A stretch of 64,000 nucleotides of DNA, taken from assembly GCA_041484195.1 (NCBI GenBank), contig JBGPHC010000001.1, forward strand, positions 434,001 through 498,000, in the 5' to 3' direction. The notes beneath the pieces were generated by a model that saw only the letters and a program-made list of their open reading frames with translations, did not search any database and was not told where the DNA came from. The translations under genes were made by a program, and so were the position numbers. Below, in pieces: positions 17,259 to 25,134 of the stretch. Numbering within the stretch: the first letter of the stretch is position 1; each line of letters opens with the position of its first letter. The stretch comes from PSRI01 sp041484195. GTDB taxonomy: Bacteria; Bacteroidota; Bacteroidia; Chitinophagales; Chitinophagaceae.

Positions 17259-18512
17259 ATGCAAACCATGAATTCAAGTCTTCGGAAATGGCTTCTAATG
17301 GCATTTTTTAATTTGCTTGTGGTTGCTGTTCTGGGAGTCCTTCTTCGTTATAAGATTGCTTTTTCAATGCCTTTTGTAAATCAACGCTATCTCTTGCAGG
17401 CCCATTCTCATTTTGCTTTTGCCGGCTGGATTACCCAGATTTTGATGACGCTGCTCCTGGCTTATTTGTCAGGAAAAACAGGTGACGGGGTTTTCAGGAA
17501 ATACCGCTGGCTCTTATATGGAAACCTTGCCACTGCTTACGGAATGCTGTTGAGTTTCCCATTCCAGGGATACGCCACTATTTCCATTATTTTTTCAACC
17601 TTGTCCATTTTTGTTTCTTATGCTTTCGCGATTGTATACTGGAAAGACCTGAACCGGTTAGAGGACCACAGCGTTTCCCATAAATGGTTCAAAGCCGCGC
17701 TCTTATTCAATGCCATTTCATCCTTGGGGCCTTTTACGCTGGCATATATGCTGGCAAGCCGGCATGTGCATACGCATTTATATCTCACATCAGTCTATTT
17801 CTTTCTGCATTTTCAATATAATGGTTGGTTTTTCTTCGCGTGCATGGGCTTACTCTGCAGTCAACTCAGCAAATTCGGTATCCCGAACCATCAGTTGAAA
17901 TTGGTATTCCTGCTCTTTGTTTCCGCCATAATCCCGGCCTATTTCCTATCTGCTCTATGGTTGCCTATTCCGGCTTGGATATTTGCCTTGGTTATACTGT
18001 CCGTGCTGGTGCAGGATGCGGGATGGCTTATCCTGGTACGCATAATCCGGCGCTCACTGCCCGGGATCAGCAGGAATCTTCCAACGCTGCCCAGGTGGTT
18101 CTTTCTTTTGAGTTTTGTTGCGCTAAGCCTGAAACTAATGTTACAGACAATTTCAGTAATCCCTGCTTTAAGTAAACTTACCTACGGATTCAGGCCCATT
18201 GTGATTGGGTACCTGCACCTGATATTCCTGGGAGTGATTACACTTTTCATATTGGGATACATTATCCAGCTCGGAATGATCCACATCAATAAAATCGCCA
18301 TCCGGGGACTGATCATATTCACCATCGGAATTTTTGTAAATGAATTGCTGTTGATGGTCCAGGGAATAGCCGATCTTAGTAATGCAGCCGTTCCATTTAT
18401 CAATCCCATGTTGCTGGGTGCCGCCTTGTTGTTGTTTACAGGCATTTTCGTGGTCAATTATGGCCTCAACTCCAGGAGTCCAACTCTTTTAATACATCAT
18501 GAGCTAAGCTGA
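17259..18512 (+). CDS. His-rich polytopic membrane protein of the nos/NO island
   Basis: About 417 residues with some twelve hydrophobic segments. Histidines occur within or at the ends of helices: QAHSHFAFAGW near 50, SRHVHTHLYLTSVYFFLHFQ near 170-190, and IGYLHLIFLG near 315. This pattern recalls haem- or copper-binding membrane proteins such as NnrS and, distantly, haem-copper oxidase subunit I, but the full set of oxidase ligands (helix VI H-x-x-x-Y, helix X HxH) is missing, so it is not an oxidase. I cannot assign a family with certainty. It is 45 nt downstream of the Crp/Fnr gene and probably co-transcribed. ATG 17259 and ATG 17268 are both possible; the frame's TTG at 17250 is less likely. 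Confidence 0.75.
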   Translation: MQTMNSSLRKWLLMAFFNLLVVAVLGVLLRYKIAFSMPFVNQRYLLQAHSHFAFAGWITQILMTLLLAYLSGKTGDGVFRKYRWLLYGNLATAYGMLLSFPFQGYATISIIFSTLSIFVSYAFAIVYWKDLNRLEDHSVSHKWFKAALLFNAISSLGPFTLAYMLASRHVHTHLYLTSVYFFLHFQYNGWFFFACMGLLCSQLSKFGIPNHQLKLVFLLFVSAIIPAYFLSALWLPIPAWIFALVILSVLVQDAGWLILVRIIRRSLPGISRNLPTLPRWFFLLSFVALSLKLMLQTISVIPALSKLTYGFRPIVIGYLHLIFLGVITLFILGYIIQLGMIHINKIAIRGLIIFTIGIFVNELLLMVQGIADLSNAAVPFINPMLLGAALLLFTGIFVVNYGLNSRSPTLLIHHELS

Positions 18513-18640
18513 TAAACCTGGATGCTATCTAGCCGATATAGTCAAATAAGATTTTCGTAATTTGGTGCAGACTATTTTGCAGGAACGGGTATTGGGCAAT
18601 TGACATTGATGGTGATCGCACTATTATGAAATAAATCTAA

Positions 18641-18988
18641 ATGACAGGTAGGATGGCAGTAAGGTATTATCCTATAAAAGATGAGGATTCATTGGAGCGG
18701 GAAATTCGCCGGCTGAAAAATAGATGCCGCGCTATAGAAGATCAATTTGACTCCAATATTGACCAACTCAAGGATAATTATGCATTAATGGCATTCAATT
18801 CGGTGCTGGGAAACCGTTTAAGGGCTTTGCCGGTGCTGGGAGAATTTACTGCCGCAGCCTTGAATAACCAGAAAATTCAAAATCTGATGCAGACCCTGGT
18901 GGATATGCTGGTAGATAAGACGGAAGGCATCATAGAAAAGATTGCGAAGAAATTCTCCCATAAAAAAGAACAGGGCGGCGAAAACTAA
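18641..18988 (+). CDS. Small hypothetical protein
   Basis: A 115-residue soluble protein rich in charged residues. The N-terminal half (about 15-55) looks like a coiled coil (DEDSLEREIRRLKNRCR); the middle has a hydrophobic stretch (ALPVLGEFTAAALNN), and the C-terminus is a basic helix. I do not recognise a family. The ATG at 18653 (MAVRYYP) is preceded by a GGTAGG and could be the true start. It is 70 nt upstream of the DUF4834 gene in the same direction. Confidence 0.6.
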   Translation: MTGRMAVRYYPIKDEDSLEREIRRLKNRCRAIEDQFDSNIDQLKDNYALMAFNSVLGNRLRALPVLGEFTAAALNNQKIQNLMQTLVDMLVDKTEGIIEKIAKKFSHKKEQGGEN

Positions 18989-19041
18989 TTCTCCAAACAG
19001 AGGTTTAACAACCTAAATGCAGCGTTCCCTGCAGAAATGAT

Positions 19042-19049
19042 TATTTTTG
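19042..19049 (+). promoter_or_regulatory. -7 box before the DUF4834 gene
   Basis: TATTTTTG matches TAnnTTTG and ends only 9 nt before the ATG at 19059. No -33 element is evident, so this may be fortuitous in AT-rich sequence. Confidence 0.3.
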
Positions 19050-19058
19050 TGACCTGAT

Positions 19059-19295
19059 ATGATGTTTGTTTTTTACATATTGTTAGGCTATCTTATTTAC
19101 CGTTTTATTACAGGATTTCTAATACCTGTATTCAAAGCCAGCCGCCAGATCAGGCGACAGTTCAGCGATATGCAGGAACAAATGCAGGAACAAATGCAAT
19201 CCCGGCAACAGACTTCTGCTCCTGAGCCCGACAGCGGCAAACCCAAAAACCAGGTTGGAGAATACATCGAGTTTGAAGAACTCAAATCAAAATAA
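19059..19295 (+). CDS. DUF4834-like small membrane protein
   Basis: A 78-residue protein with one N-terminal membrane helix (FYILLGYLIYRFITGFLIPV), then a basic/amphipathic segment (SRQIRRQFSDMQEQM) and an acidic tail (GEYIEFEELKSK). The arrangement fits the DUF4834 family found across Bacteroidota; the function is unknown. The codons for MQEQMQEQMQ include a perfect 12-bp tandem duplication (ATGCAGGAACAA twice, near 19174-19197). Confidence 0.7.
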   Translation: MMFVFYILLGYLIYRFITGFLIPVFKASRQIRRQFSDMQEQMQEQMQSRQQTSAPEPDSGKPKNQVGEYIEFEELKSK

Positions 19296-19465
19296 TATTA
19301 TCATCAGCTACTTTGTCTGAACATTTTCATTCCCGGCTTCCGGAGCCTGGATCCCGCATGGCTTCATTGAGGCTATTCCTCCCGGGGCTAAGATTCGCCC
19401 TATCTTTCCGAACCATAGAACTATTATTGATAATTCACCAGGTCAGATACAAGATTCAATTTGCC

Positions 19466-19473
19466 TAAATTTG
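19466..19473 (+). promoter_or_regulatory. -7 box of gnd
   Basis: TAAATTTG is a full match to TAnnTTTG and lies 24 nt before the gnd ATG at 19498. The frame's upstream start at 19471 overlaps this box and is therefore unlikely. The rest of the 19296-19497 gap shows no further structure beyond short GC-rich inverted repeats. Confidence 0.5.
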
Positions 19474-19497
19474 CACTTCTTTGCACAAGAGACTAAG

Positions 19498-20925
19498 ATG
19501 GCAACACAATTGTATGACTTTGGCATGATCGGCCTGGGAGTGATGGGCCGCAATCTTCTCCTCAATATGGCTGACCATGGCTTCAGGGTAATTGGTTACG
19601 ATAAGGATCCACAAAAAATCCAGGCACTCGAATCTTCAGCATCAGATCCCAATACTGTCAAGGGCGTGAATACCATGGCGGATATGCTTGCCCGGCTTGC
19701 AACCCCGAGAAAAATCATGATGCTTGTTCCCGCGGGAAAGCCGGTAGATGATGTATTGAAGGAACTGCAGCCCTTCCTGGAAATGGGCGATATAGTAATT
19801 GACGGAGGAAATTCCCACTACACTGATACGCTGCGAAGAATTCAATGGATGGAGGAAAAGGGATTCCATTTCATGGGCGTAGGCATTTCCGGCGGAGAGC
19901 ATGGAGCCAGAACGGGACCCAGCATTATGCCGGGTGGTGACGTGGAAGCCTATGCGCAGGTAAAGCCTGTATTGGAATCAATTGCCGCAAAAGTGAAAGG
20001 AGAACCCTGTGTGGCATTTTTAGGAAATGGCGCGGCGGGTCATTATGTAAAGATGGTTCATAATGGAATTGAATACGCCATTATGCAATTGATAAGCGAA
20101 GTATATGATTTGTTGCACAGAGCTGCCGGACTGGACAATGACCAGTTATATGAGGTTTTCAAGAAATGGAACGAAGGAGAACTTCAATCCTATCTAGTTG
20201 AAATTACCTCGGCCATTTTCTTGCAGCCTGACGAAAAAACAGGGAAAAGACTGGTTGAACTGATCCTTGACAAAGCCGGCTCGAAGGGTACGGGCAAATG
20301 GACTTCACAAGATGCCATGGACCTGGGCATGCCTATTCCCACTATTGATACTGCCGTCGCCATTCGCAATCTCTCATCTCTGAAGGATGAAAGAGTGAAA
20401 GCAGCGACTCTCTATCAACCTCAATTAAAAACTCCGGGCGTTCCGGTGGAACAAACTATCCGTCAGGCTCATGATGCATTATTTGCAGGTATGCTGATCT
20501 GTTATGCCCAGGGACTGGCACTGTTACATACGGCATCATCAGAGCTTAAAATGGAGATACCAATGCCCCAGGTGGTAAAAGTATGGCGGGGCGGTTGTAT
20601 CATTCGTTCTTCGATGCTGGAAGATTTCTACAAGGCTTACAGTGAAGATCCGCAACTCCCCAATATCATGCTAAATCCGTCAATCGCCAGCATGTTGAAA
20701 GATAAGGAAGGAAATGCGCGGGCATCGGTCATCGAAACCATACAAGCCGGCATTCCATCGACTGGCCTAACCAGCGCTTTAGGATATTTCGATGCTTACA
20801 GAAGCGAAAGAATGGCAACAAACCTGGTTCAGGCACAGAGAGATTTTTTTGGAGCGCATACTTACCAGAGGACCGATATGGCTGGAAATTTCCATACCGA
20901 ATGGGATCAGGGTGGCGATAGCTGA
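19498..20925 (+). CDS. gnd: 6-phosphogluconate dehydrogenase (decarboxylating)
   Basis: Converts 6-phosphogluconate to ribulose 5-phosphate with NADP+ (or NAD+) reduction, in the oxidative pentose phosphate pathway. The 475 residues show the Rossmann motif GLGVMGRNLLLNMADHG near 11, the substrate motif GISGGEHGARTGPSIMPGG near 127, GHYVKMVHNGIEYAIMQ near 181 with the catalytic Lys, and the C-terminal helical domain. First of gnd-zwf-pgl, 10 nt before zwf, so co-expression is expected. Confidence 0.97.
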   Translation: MATQLYDFGMIGLGVMGRNLLLNMADHGFRVIGYDKDPQKIQALESSASDPNTVKGVNTMADMLARLATPRKIMMLVPAGKPVDDVLKELQPFLEMGDIVIDGGNSHYTDTLRRIQWMEEKGFHFMGVGISGGEHGARTGPSIMPGGDVEAYAQVKPVLESIAAKVKGEPCVAFLGNGAAGHYVKMVHNGIEYAIMQLISEVYDLLHRAAGLDNDQLYEVFKKWNEGELQSYLVEITSAIFLQPDEKTGKRLVELILDKAGSKGTGKWTSQDAMDLGMPIPTIDTAVAIRNLSSLKDERVKAATLYQPQLKTPGVPVEQTIRQAHDALFAGMLICYAQGLALLHTASSELKMEIPMPQVVKVWRGGCIIRSSMLEDFYKAYSEDPQLPNIMLNPSIASMLKDKEGNARASVIETIQAGIPSTGLTSALGYFDAYRSERMATNLVQAQRDFFGAHTYQRTDMAGNFHTEWDQGGDS

Positions 20926-20935
20926 ATTCTAAGCC

Positions 20936-22504
20936 ATGAAGGTTAGAATACCCTCATCAGAATTGATCAATTATTTAATGAGCAGAACAGATATGGCAAA
21001 TCACAAACGCCCACCTTCTTCATTGTTATTTATTTTCGGAGGGAGTGGAGATCTGAATCACCGCAAGCTTATTCCTGCATTGTATAATCTTTTCCTGGAT
21101 GATTATATGCCTGAAAAATTTTCGATCTATGGGATCGGGCGCAGCGAATATTCGGAAGATAGTTATCGTGACTATTTGCTGGATGGGATCCGTAAATATT
21201 CGCGCAGGAAAGGAGAGGACAACGGTACCTGGAAAAAATTTGCAGCCCAGGTCTCCTATTTACAAATGGACGCTGAAGACGAATCAGCGTATTCCCGCAT
21301 CAGCGAGCTAGTAAAAGCGAAAGAAAAAGAATATGGCGAGCATCCAAATGTAATATTTTATATGGCTGTGGCACCCAGGCTTGTGCCGGATATTGCCGTC
21401 AAGCTTGGACCATTGAATATTTGTTCGGACACCAAATGCACCCGCATCGTCATAGAAAAACCTTTCGGGCATGACCTGAAAAGCGCCCATGAATTGAATG
21501 GATTGCTTCGAGGTATGTTTGATGAAGAGCAGATTTTCAGAATAGATCATTATCTGGGCAAGGAGACTGTGCAAAACATACTGGCTCTTCGTTTTGCAAA
21601 TGCATTGTTTGAACCTATCTGGAATAGGAATTATATAGAACACGTTCAAATAACCGCCGCTGAGACTGTTGGTGTTGAAGGCCGAGGAAATTATTATGAA
21701 GGTTCGGGAGCCTTAAGGGACATGGTGCAAAATCATATGCTCCAACTGATGTGCATGATCGCCATGGAAGCCCCCGTTTCATTCCAGGCCAATGAAATCA
21801 GAAATAAGAAAGTGGATGTTTTGAATGCCATTCGAATATATGGACACAGTGAAGTGCAGGACTATGCGGTTAGGGGCCAATACTCCGAAGGCTGGATGCA
21901 CGGTGAAAAAATTCTGGGATATAAGCAAGAGAAAGACGTGAACCCAAATTCTCACATAGAAACATACGCCGCAGTTAAATTTTATGTAGATAACTGGCGC
22001 TGGCAGGGCGTACCATTTTATGTGAGAACAGGAAAAAGATTACATAATAAATGCACCAACATTACCCTGCAATTCATGCGTGCTCCTCACTATGCATTTC
22101 CCCCGGAAGCGGCCGATACCTGGAGGCCCAACCGCATGATGATCAGCATCCAACCTGAAATGGACATCAGGATAAGGTTCCAGGCGAAAAAACCTGGTCA
22201 GTCTATGACGCTCAGCCCCGTGGATATGATCTTTAACTATGACCAGGCCTATTCCGATCACGAGCCTGAAGCCTATGAAACATTATTGCTCGACATTATG
22301 GAAGGTGACGCAACCCTTTTCATGAGAGCCGATCAGGTTGAAGCAGCCTGGAAAATAATCATGCCGATACTGGAAACCTGGGATTCCAGGCAACCTGTTG
22401 ACTTTCCCAATTATTCACCTGATTCATGGGGACCCGAAGATGCAGAAGCACTGATAGCGAGGGACGGGCATAACTGGGTGACGCTGCCGGGCCACGAAGA
22501 ATAA
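20936..22504 (+). CDS. zwf: Glucose-6-phosphate 1-dehydrogenase
   Basis: Oxidises glucose 6-phosphate to 6-phosphogluconolactone with NADP+. The cofactor motif is IFGGSGDLNHRKLIPALYNL near residue 33, the active-site signature RIDHYLGKETVQN near 202, and IEKPFGHDL near 174. From 20936 the protein has 522 residues, some 15-20 longer at the N-terminus than relatives; ATG 20978 or ATG 20993 (MANHKRPPS) would fit the family better. It follows gnd closely and precedes pgl, completing the oxidative pentose phosphate branch. Confidence 0.96.
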   Translation: MKVRIPSSELINYLMSRTDMANHKRPPSSLLFIFGGSGDLNHRKLIPALYNLFLDDYMPEKFSIYGIGRSEYSEDSYRDYLLDGIRKYSRRKGEDNGTWKKFAAQVSYLQMDAEDESAYSRISELVKAKEKEYGEHPNVIFYMAVAPRLVPDIAVKLGPLNICSDTKCTRIVIEKPFGHDLKSAHELNGLLRGMFDEEQIFRIDHYLGKETVQNILALRFANALFEPIWNRNYIEHVQITAAETVGVEGRGNYYEGSGALRDMVQNHMLQLMCMIAMEAPVSFQANEIRNKKVDVLNAIRIYGHSEVQDYAVRGQYSEGWMHGEKILGYKQEKDVNPNSHIETYAAVKFYVDNWRWQGVPFYVRTGKRLHNKCTNITLQFMRAPHYAFPPEAADTWRPNRMMISIQPEMDIRIRFQAKKPGQSMTLSPVDMIFNYDQAYSDHEPEAYETLLLDIMEGDATLFMRADQVEAAWKIIMPILETWDSRQPVDFPNYSPDSWGPEDAEALIARDGHNWVTLPGHEE

Positions 22505-22581
22505 ATAGGATTTTAAAATGCTGATTGGGAATGAATCCGAAAATCAACTCTGGAAATTCGTAAGCAATTTTTTTTGAAACA

Positions 22582-22589
22582 TAAGTTTG
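22582..22589 (+). promoter_or_regulatory. -7 box of pgl
   Basis: TAAGTTTG matches TAnnTTTG and lies 55 nt before the pgl start in the 140-nt zwf-pgl gap. The -33 region is weak. It suggests pgl can be transcribed independently of gnd-zwf. Confidence 0.4.
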
Positions 22590-22644
22590 TTGCAAACACC
22601 TGGCAAATGCCGTCGTCTGGCTTTTCACCGCTCACAGATGAATT

Positions 22645-23373
22645 ATGGAATTACATATCAAAAAAGATCCGATTGAATTGAGTCATGCGCTGGCTGAATG
22701 GATCACTTCTTACATTGAAGCCGGTCTGCAAGAACAGGCACGATTTACCTGGGCACTGACTGGTGGGAGCTCCCCCAAAAAGCTTTACAACCTCCTGTCG
22801 CAGTCACCATTCAGGGAAAGAATAGCATGGGAGAAATTGCATATTTTCTGGGGAGATGAAAGGGCTGTGCCCTTTGACGATGAACGAAACAATGCGAAAA
22901 TGTGTTTCGATCATTTGTTGAATCGGGTTCCGGTGAAAGCAGACCAGGTTCATCCGATGCGAACAGATATAGATCCTGCGGATTCGGCAAGGGAATATGA
23001 GAAAATTCTCCATCATTATTTCGACGGCAATGGCCCCTCATTCGACCTTGTATTGAATGGCATGGGCGAGGATGGGCATACGCTGTCACTTTTTCCGGGA
23101 ACGGCAGTAATACACGAAAAGAAGGCCTGGGTAAAATCCTTCTATTTGGAGGCACAGTCTATGTTTCGGATAACGCTCACGGCTCCGATTGTGAACCGGG
23201 CCTCAAGAATTGTTTTCCTGACTTTTGGAACTGCCAAGTCCAGTGCCTTGTACCAGGTAATTCTGGGGCCACGCAATCCTGATCTTTTCCCTTCGCAGAT
23301 TATAAATCCGATGCAGGGAGAATTACACTGGTTTGTGGATGATGCTGCAGCCGTGGAACTTGGCCGGCCCTGA
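22645..23373 (+). CDS. pgl: 6-phosphogluconolactonase
   Basis: Hydrolyses 6-phosphogluconolactone to 6-phosphogluconate, the step between Zwf and Gnd. The 242-residue DevB/SOL-type protein (NagB-like fold) shows TWALTGGSSPKKLYNLL near 31, the WGDERAVP motif near 70, and LNGMGEDGHTLSLFPGT near 139 with the conserved acid/His residues. It lies downstream of zwf on the same strand. The last of the three pathway genes, so the window carries the whole oxidative branch. Confidence 0.95.
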   Translation: MELHIKKDPIELSHALAEWITSYIEAGLQEQARFTWALTGGSSPKKLYNLLSQSPFRERIAWEKLHIFWGDERAVPFDDERNNAKMCFDHLLNRVPVKADQVHPMRTDIDPADSAREYEKILHHYFDGNGPSFDLVLNGMGEDGHTLSLFPGTAVIHEKKAWVKSFYLEAQSMFRITLTAPIVNRASRIVFLTFGTAKSSALYQVILGPRNPDLFPSQIINPMQGELHWFVDDAAAVELGRP

Positions 23374-23444
23374 CCTTATCGGAATAAAACACCAATGAAT
23401 CCGGTGAGTAATGCAGGTAGGTGAATTTCATTGATGAACGGACC

Positions 23445-23858
23445 TTATACATCCACCGAATCGTACACGATCACTTTACTCCACAGATGACTGTAGTCCT
23501 CCACAAATTTCAGGTGAATGGGATCAACCTGGTAGCTGTCCTGGTCTGCCGCGCTATCAAAGAAGGCCAGCCACGAGAAGGCATAGGACCTGTCAATTAC
23601 GGATCTGTTTGTATTTGCAGGTTTTCCAATATAGAATTTCTGGATCGTTTTTACTTTGGATAATTTATTCAATCCTTCAAGGAGCTTGCTACAGTCGGCT
23701 TCACTATTTGGATCTTTTAGCCAAAAATAAACGTGATGGATGAAAATACTTTTTTCTGACATAGCTACTGTTTTTGAAATAATGCCTGGGCCGGCCATGG
23801 TTGTCAGCGTTGCCTTGCCCACATGAGATAAGAATTTCCGCCTGGATGAGTCCGACAT
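23445..23858 (-). CDS. Tat-exported Dabb-domain protein
   Basis: A 137-residue protein with a twin-arginine leader (SRRKFLSHVGKATLTTM) followed by a stress-responsive A/B-barrel (Dabb) domain from about 36: IHHVYFWLKDPNS, KTIQKFYIGKPA and SYAFSWLAFFDSAADQDSY. Dabb proteins are small ferredoxin-like dimers of mostly unknown function. A Tat leader on such a domain is common in Bacteroidota. It converges with pgl and lies just downstream of the amidase gene on its strand. Confidence 0.85.
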   Translation of the reverse strand: MSDSSRRKFLSHVGKATLTTMAGPGIISKTVAMSEKSIFIHHVYFWLKDPNSEADCSKLLEGLNKLSKVKTIQKFYIGKPANTNRSVIDRSYAFSWLAFFDSAADQDSYQVDPIHLKFVEDYSHLWSKVIVYDSVDV

Positions 23859-23882
23859 GAAAATGATTTCAAAAATGGCAAT

Positions 23883-25052
23883 TTACTTTAACTGCTTCAA
23901 CCAATCAACAATACCGAAGTAAATCTTTGTTGCCACATTTTTTTGAAACCTGGGATCAAGGATTTTTTTTTCGTCGGCGGGATTGCTTAGGAAAGCTACT
24001 TCCACCAGGCAGTTGGGATAATCGGTAGGCCCGCTCAGTGCAAAATTGAAACTGCCCACATTCCCGAATTCCTTCAGACCCAGTTCCAGCATGCGTTTAA
24101 GTATTGCCTGCGACAGTGGCCTGAAACCAATATAACGGTAATAAGTACTGGTTCCACGAACCGTATCCATGTCGGAAGAATTCAAATGTATGCTCACGAG
24201 CAGGTCCGGATTTTGCTGCTTTAACATTTCAACGCGTTCCACCATGCTGAGGGTGGTATCTTTTGTACGCGTCATGAAAGTCTTCACCTTATTTTTCTTC
24301 ATGATTTTTTCCAGCTCTTTTGCAATGCGAAGCGTGTAATCCTTTTCCAATATATCGTGATTAACCCCGCTGGCTCCAAAGTTCTCGCCCCCATGGCCTG
24401 CATCAATGGCGATTTTCAGTTTGCGGATGTCGGGTACAGTAGGCTGTCTTTTAATCTTAATGAGTAATTTTTTCCCCGCGCTGTCATAGGCGATCGAATG
24501 GCCCCAATGCCGCGCGTGTTTTAGTTCGATGATGATGCGGAATACATCGTCTTCAACCTGCTCATACCAGGTATTTTTGATTTCTTTGAGTGTGTTAAGT
24601 TGGGTGATCCAATTTGTATTGGAGGTGACGCCGAAAATATCTACGACAATTCGCGAAGGGTTGATCTCCTGAAAGCTCCTGTATGGAAGCCTTTCGTCAA
24701 GGTTCACACTCACATAGTCAGTTCCCGAATCGCCAAATACCTTAAGGCTGCCCGACAAATAATAAGGCTTGAGATGAACCGAAGAGTCTTTCAGGAAACT
24801 GGCTTTGGGCAGGTAGGCATAGTGGTAAGCAGAAAGCTGCACCTTGTAATCCTCGAGGGAACTGTCCACCACTTTCATGACCACATTGGTATCAACGAAT
24901 CCCATCTTGGCTCCGCCCAAACGGTCTTCCCCCAATCCATATTTCAGATAAGGCAATTTGCCGGCGGTCTTTCCCACCAGGAGGGGCTTTGAATTTTGCG
25001 CGGGTACCTGAAAGCAAAGGAAGAGCAGGATGGAAATAAAGGCGGCCTTCAT
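23883..25052 (-). CDS. N-acetylmuramoyl-L-alanine amidase (AmiA/B/C type)
   Basis: Periplasmic zinc amidase that removes stem peptides from peptidoglycan during cell separation. The 389 residues begin with a signal peptide (MKAAFISILLFLCFQVPAQ), then an AMIN-like beta domain (about 80-190), and an Amidase_3 catalytic domain from about 205: IAIDAGHGGENFGASG, the downstream Zn His in VSIHLNSSDMD, and VEVAFLSNPADE with the catalytic Glu. The ATG at 25052 is chosen because it begins the signal peptide; the frame's TTG at 25070 is less likely. Confidence 0.93.
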   Translation of the reverse strand: MKAAFISILLFLCFQVPAQNSKPLLVGKTAGKLPYLKYGLGEDRLGGAKMGFVDTNVVMKVVDSSLEDYKVQLSAYHYAYLPKASFLKDSSVHLKPYYLSGSLKVFGDSGTDYVSVNLDERLPYRSFQEINPSRIVVDIFGVTSNTNWITQLNTLKEIKNTWYEQVEDDVFRIIIELKHARHWGHSIAYDSAGKKLLIKIKRQPTVPDIRKLKIAIDAGHGGENFGASGVNHDILEKDYTLRIAKELEKIMKKNKVKTFMTRTKDTTLSMVERVEMLKQQNPDLLVSIHLNSSDMDTVRGTSTYYRYIGFRPLSQAILKRMLELGLKEFGNVGSFNFALSGPTDYPNCLVEVAFLSNPADEKKILDPRFQKNVATKIYFGIVDWLKQLK

Positions 25053-25082
25053 GATTGAAAGATAGTACAATAAATGAGAAAA

Positions 25083-25096
25083 CCGTCCTCCGGCGG
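25083..25096 (-). terminator. Possible terminator after the acyl-CoA dehydrogenase gene
   Basis: On the minus strand the sequence CCGCC, GGA loop, GGACGG forms a short GC stem with one bulged A, followed by TTTTCTC. It stands about 40 nt after the acyl-CoA dehydrogenase stop. The stem is short and the U run interrupted, so this is a weak call. Confidence 0.35.
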
Positions 25097-25134
25097 GGCG
25101 TTTTGTAATCAGAAATTATCTCATGTAGCGTTCC

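Noticed and set aside
19174..19197. 12-bp tandem duplication in the DUF4834 gene
   Set aside because: Only two copies in a Gln/Met-rich segment; ordinary coding-repeat slippage.
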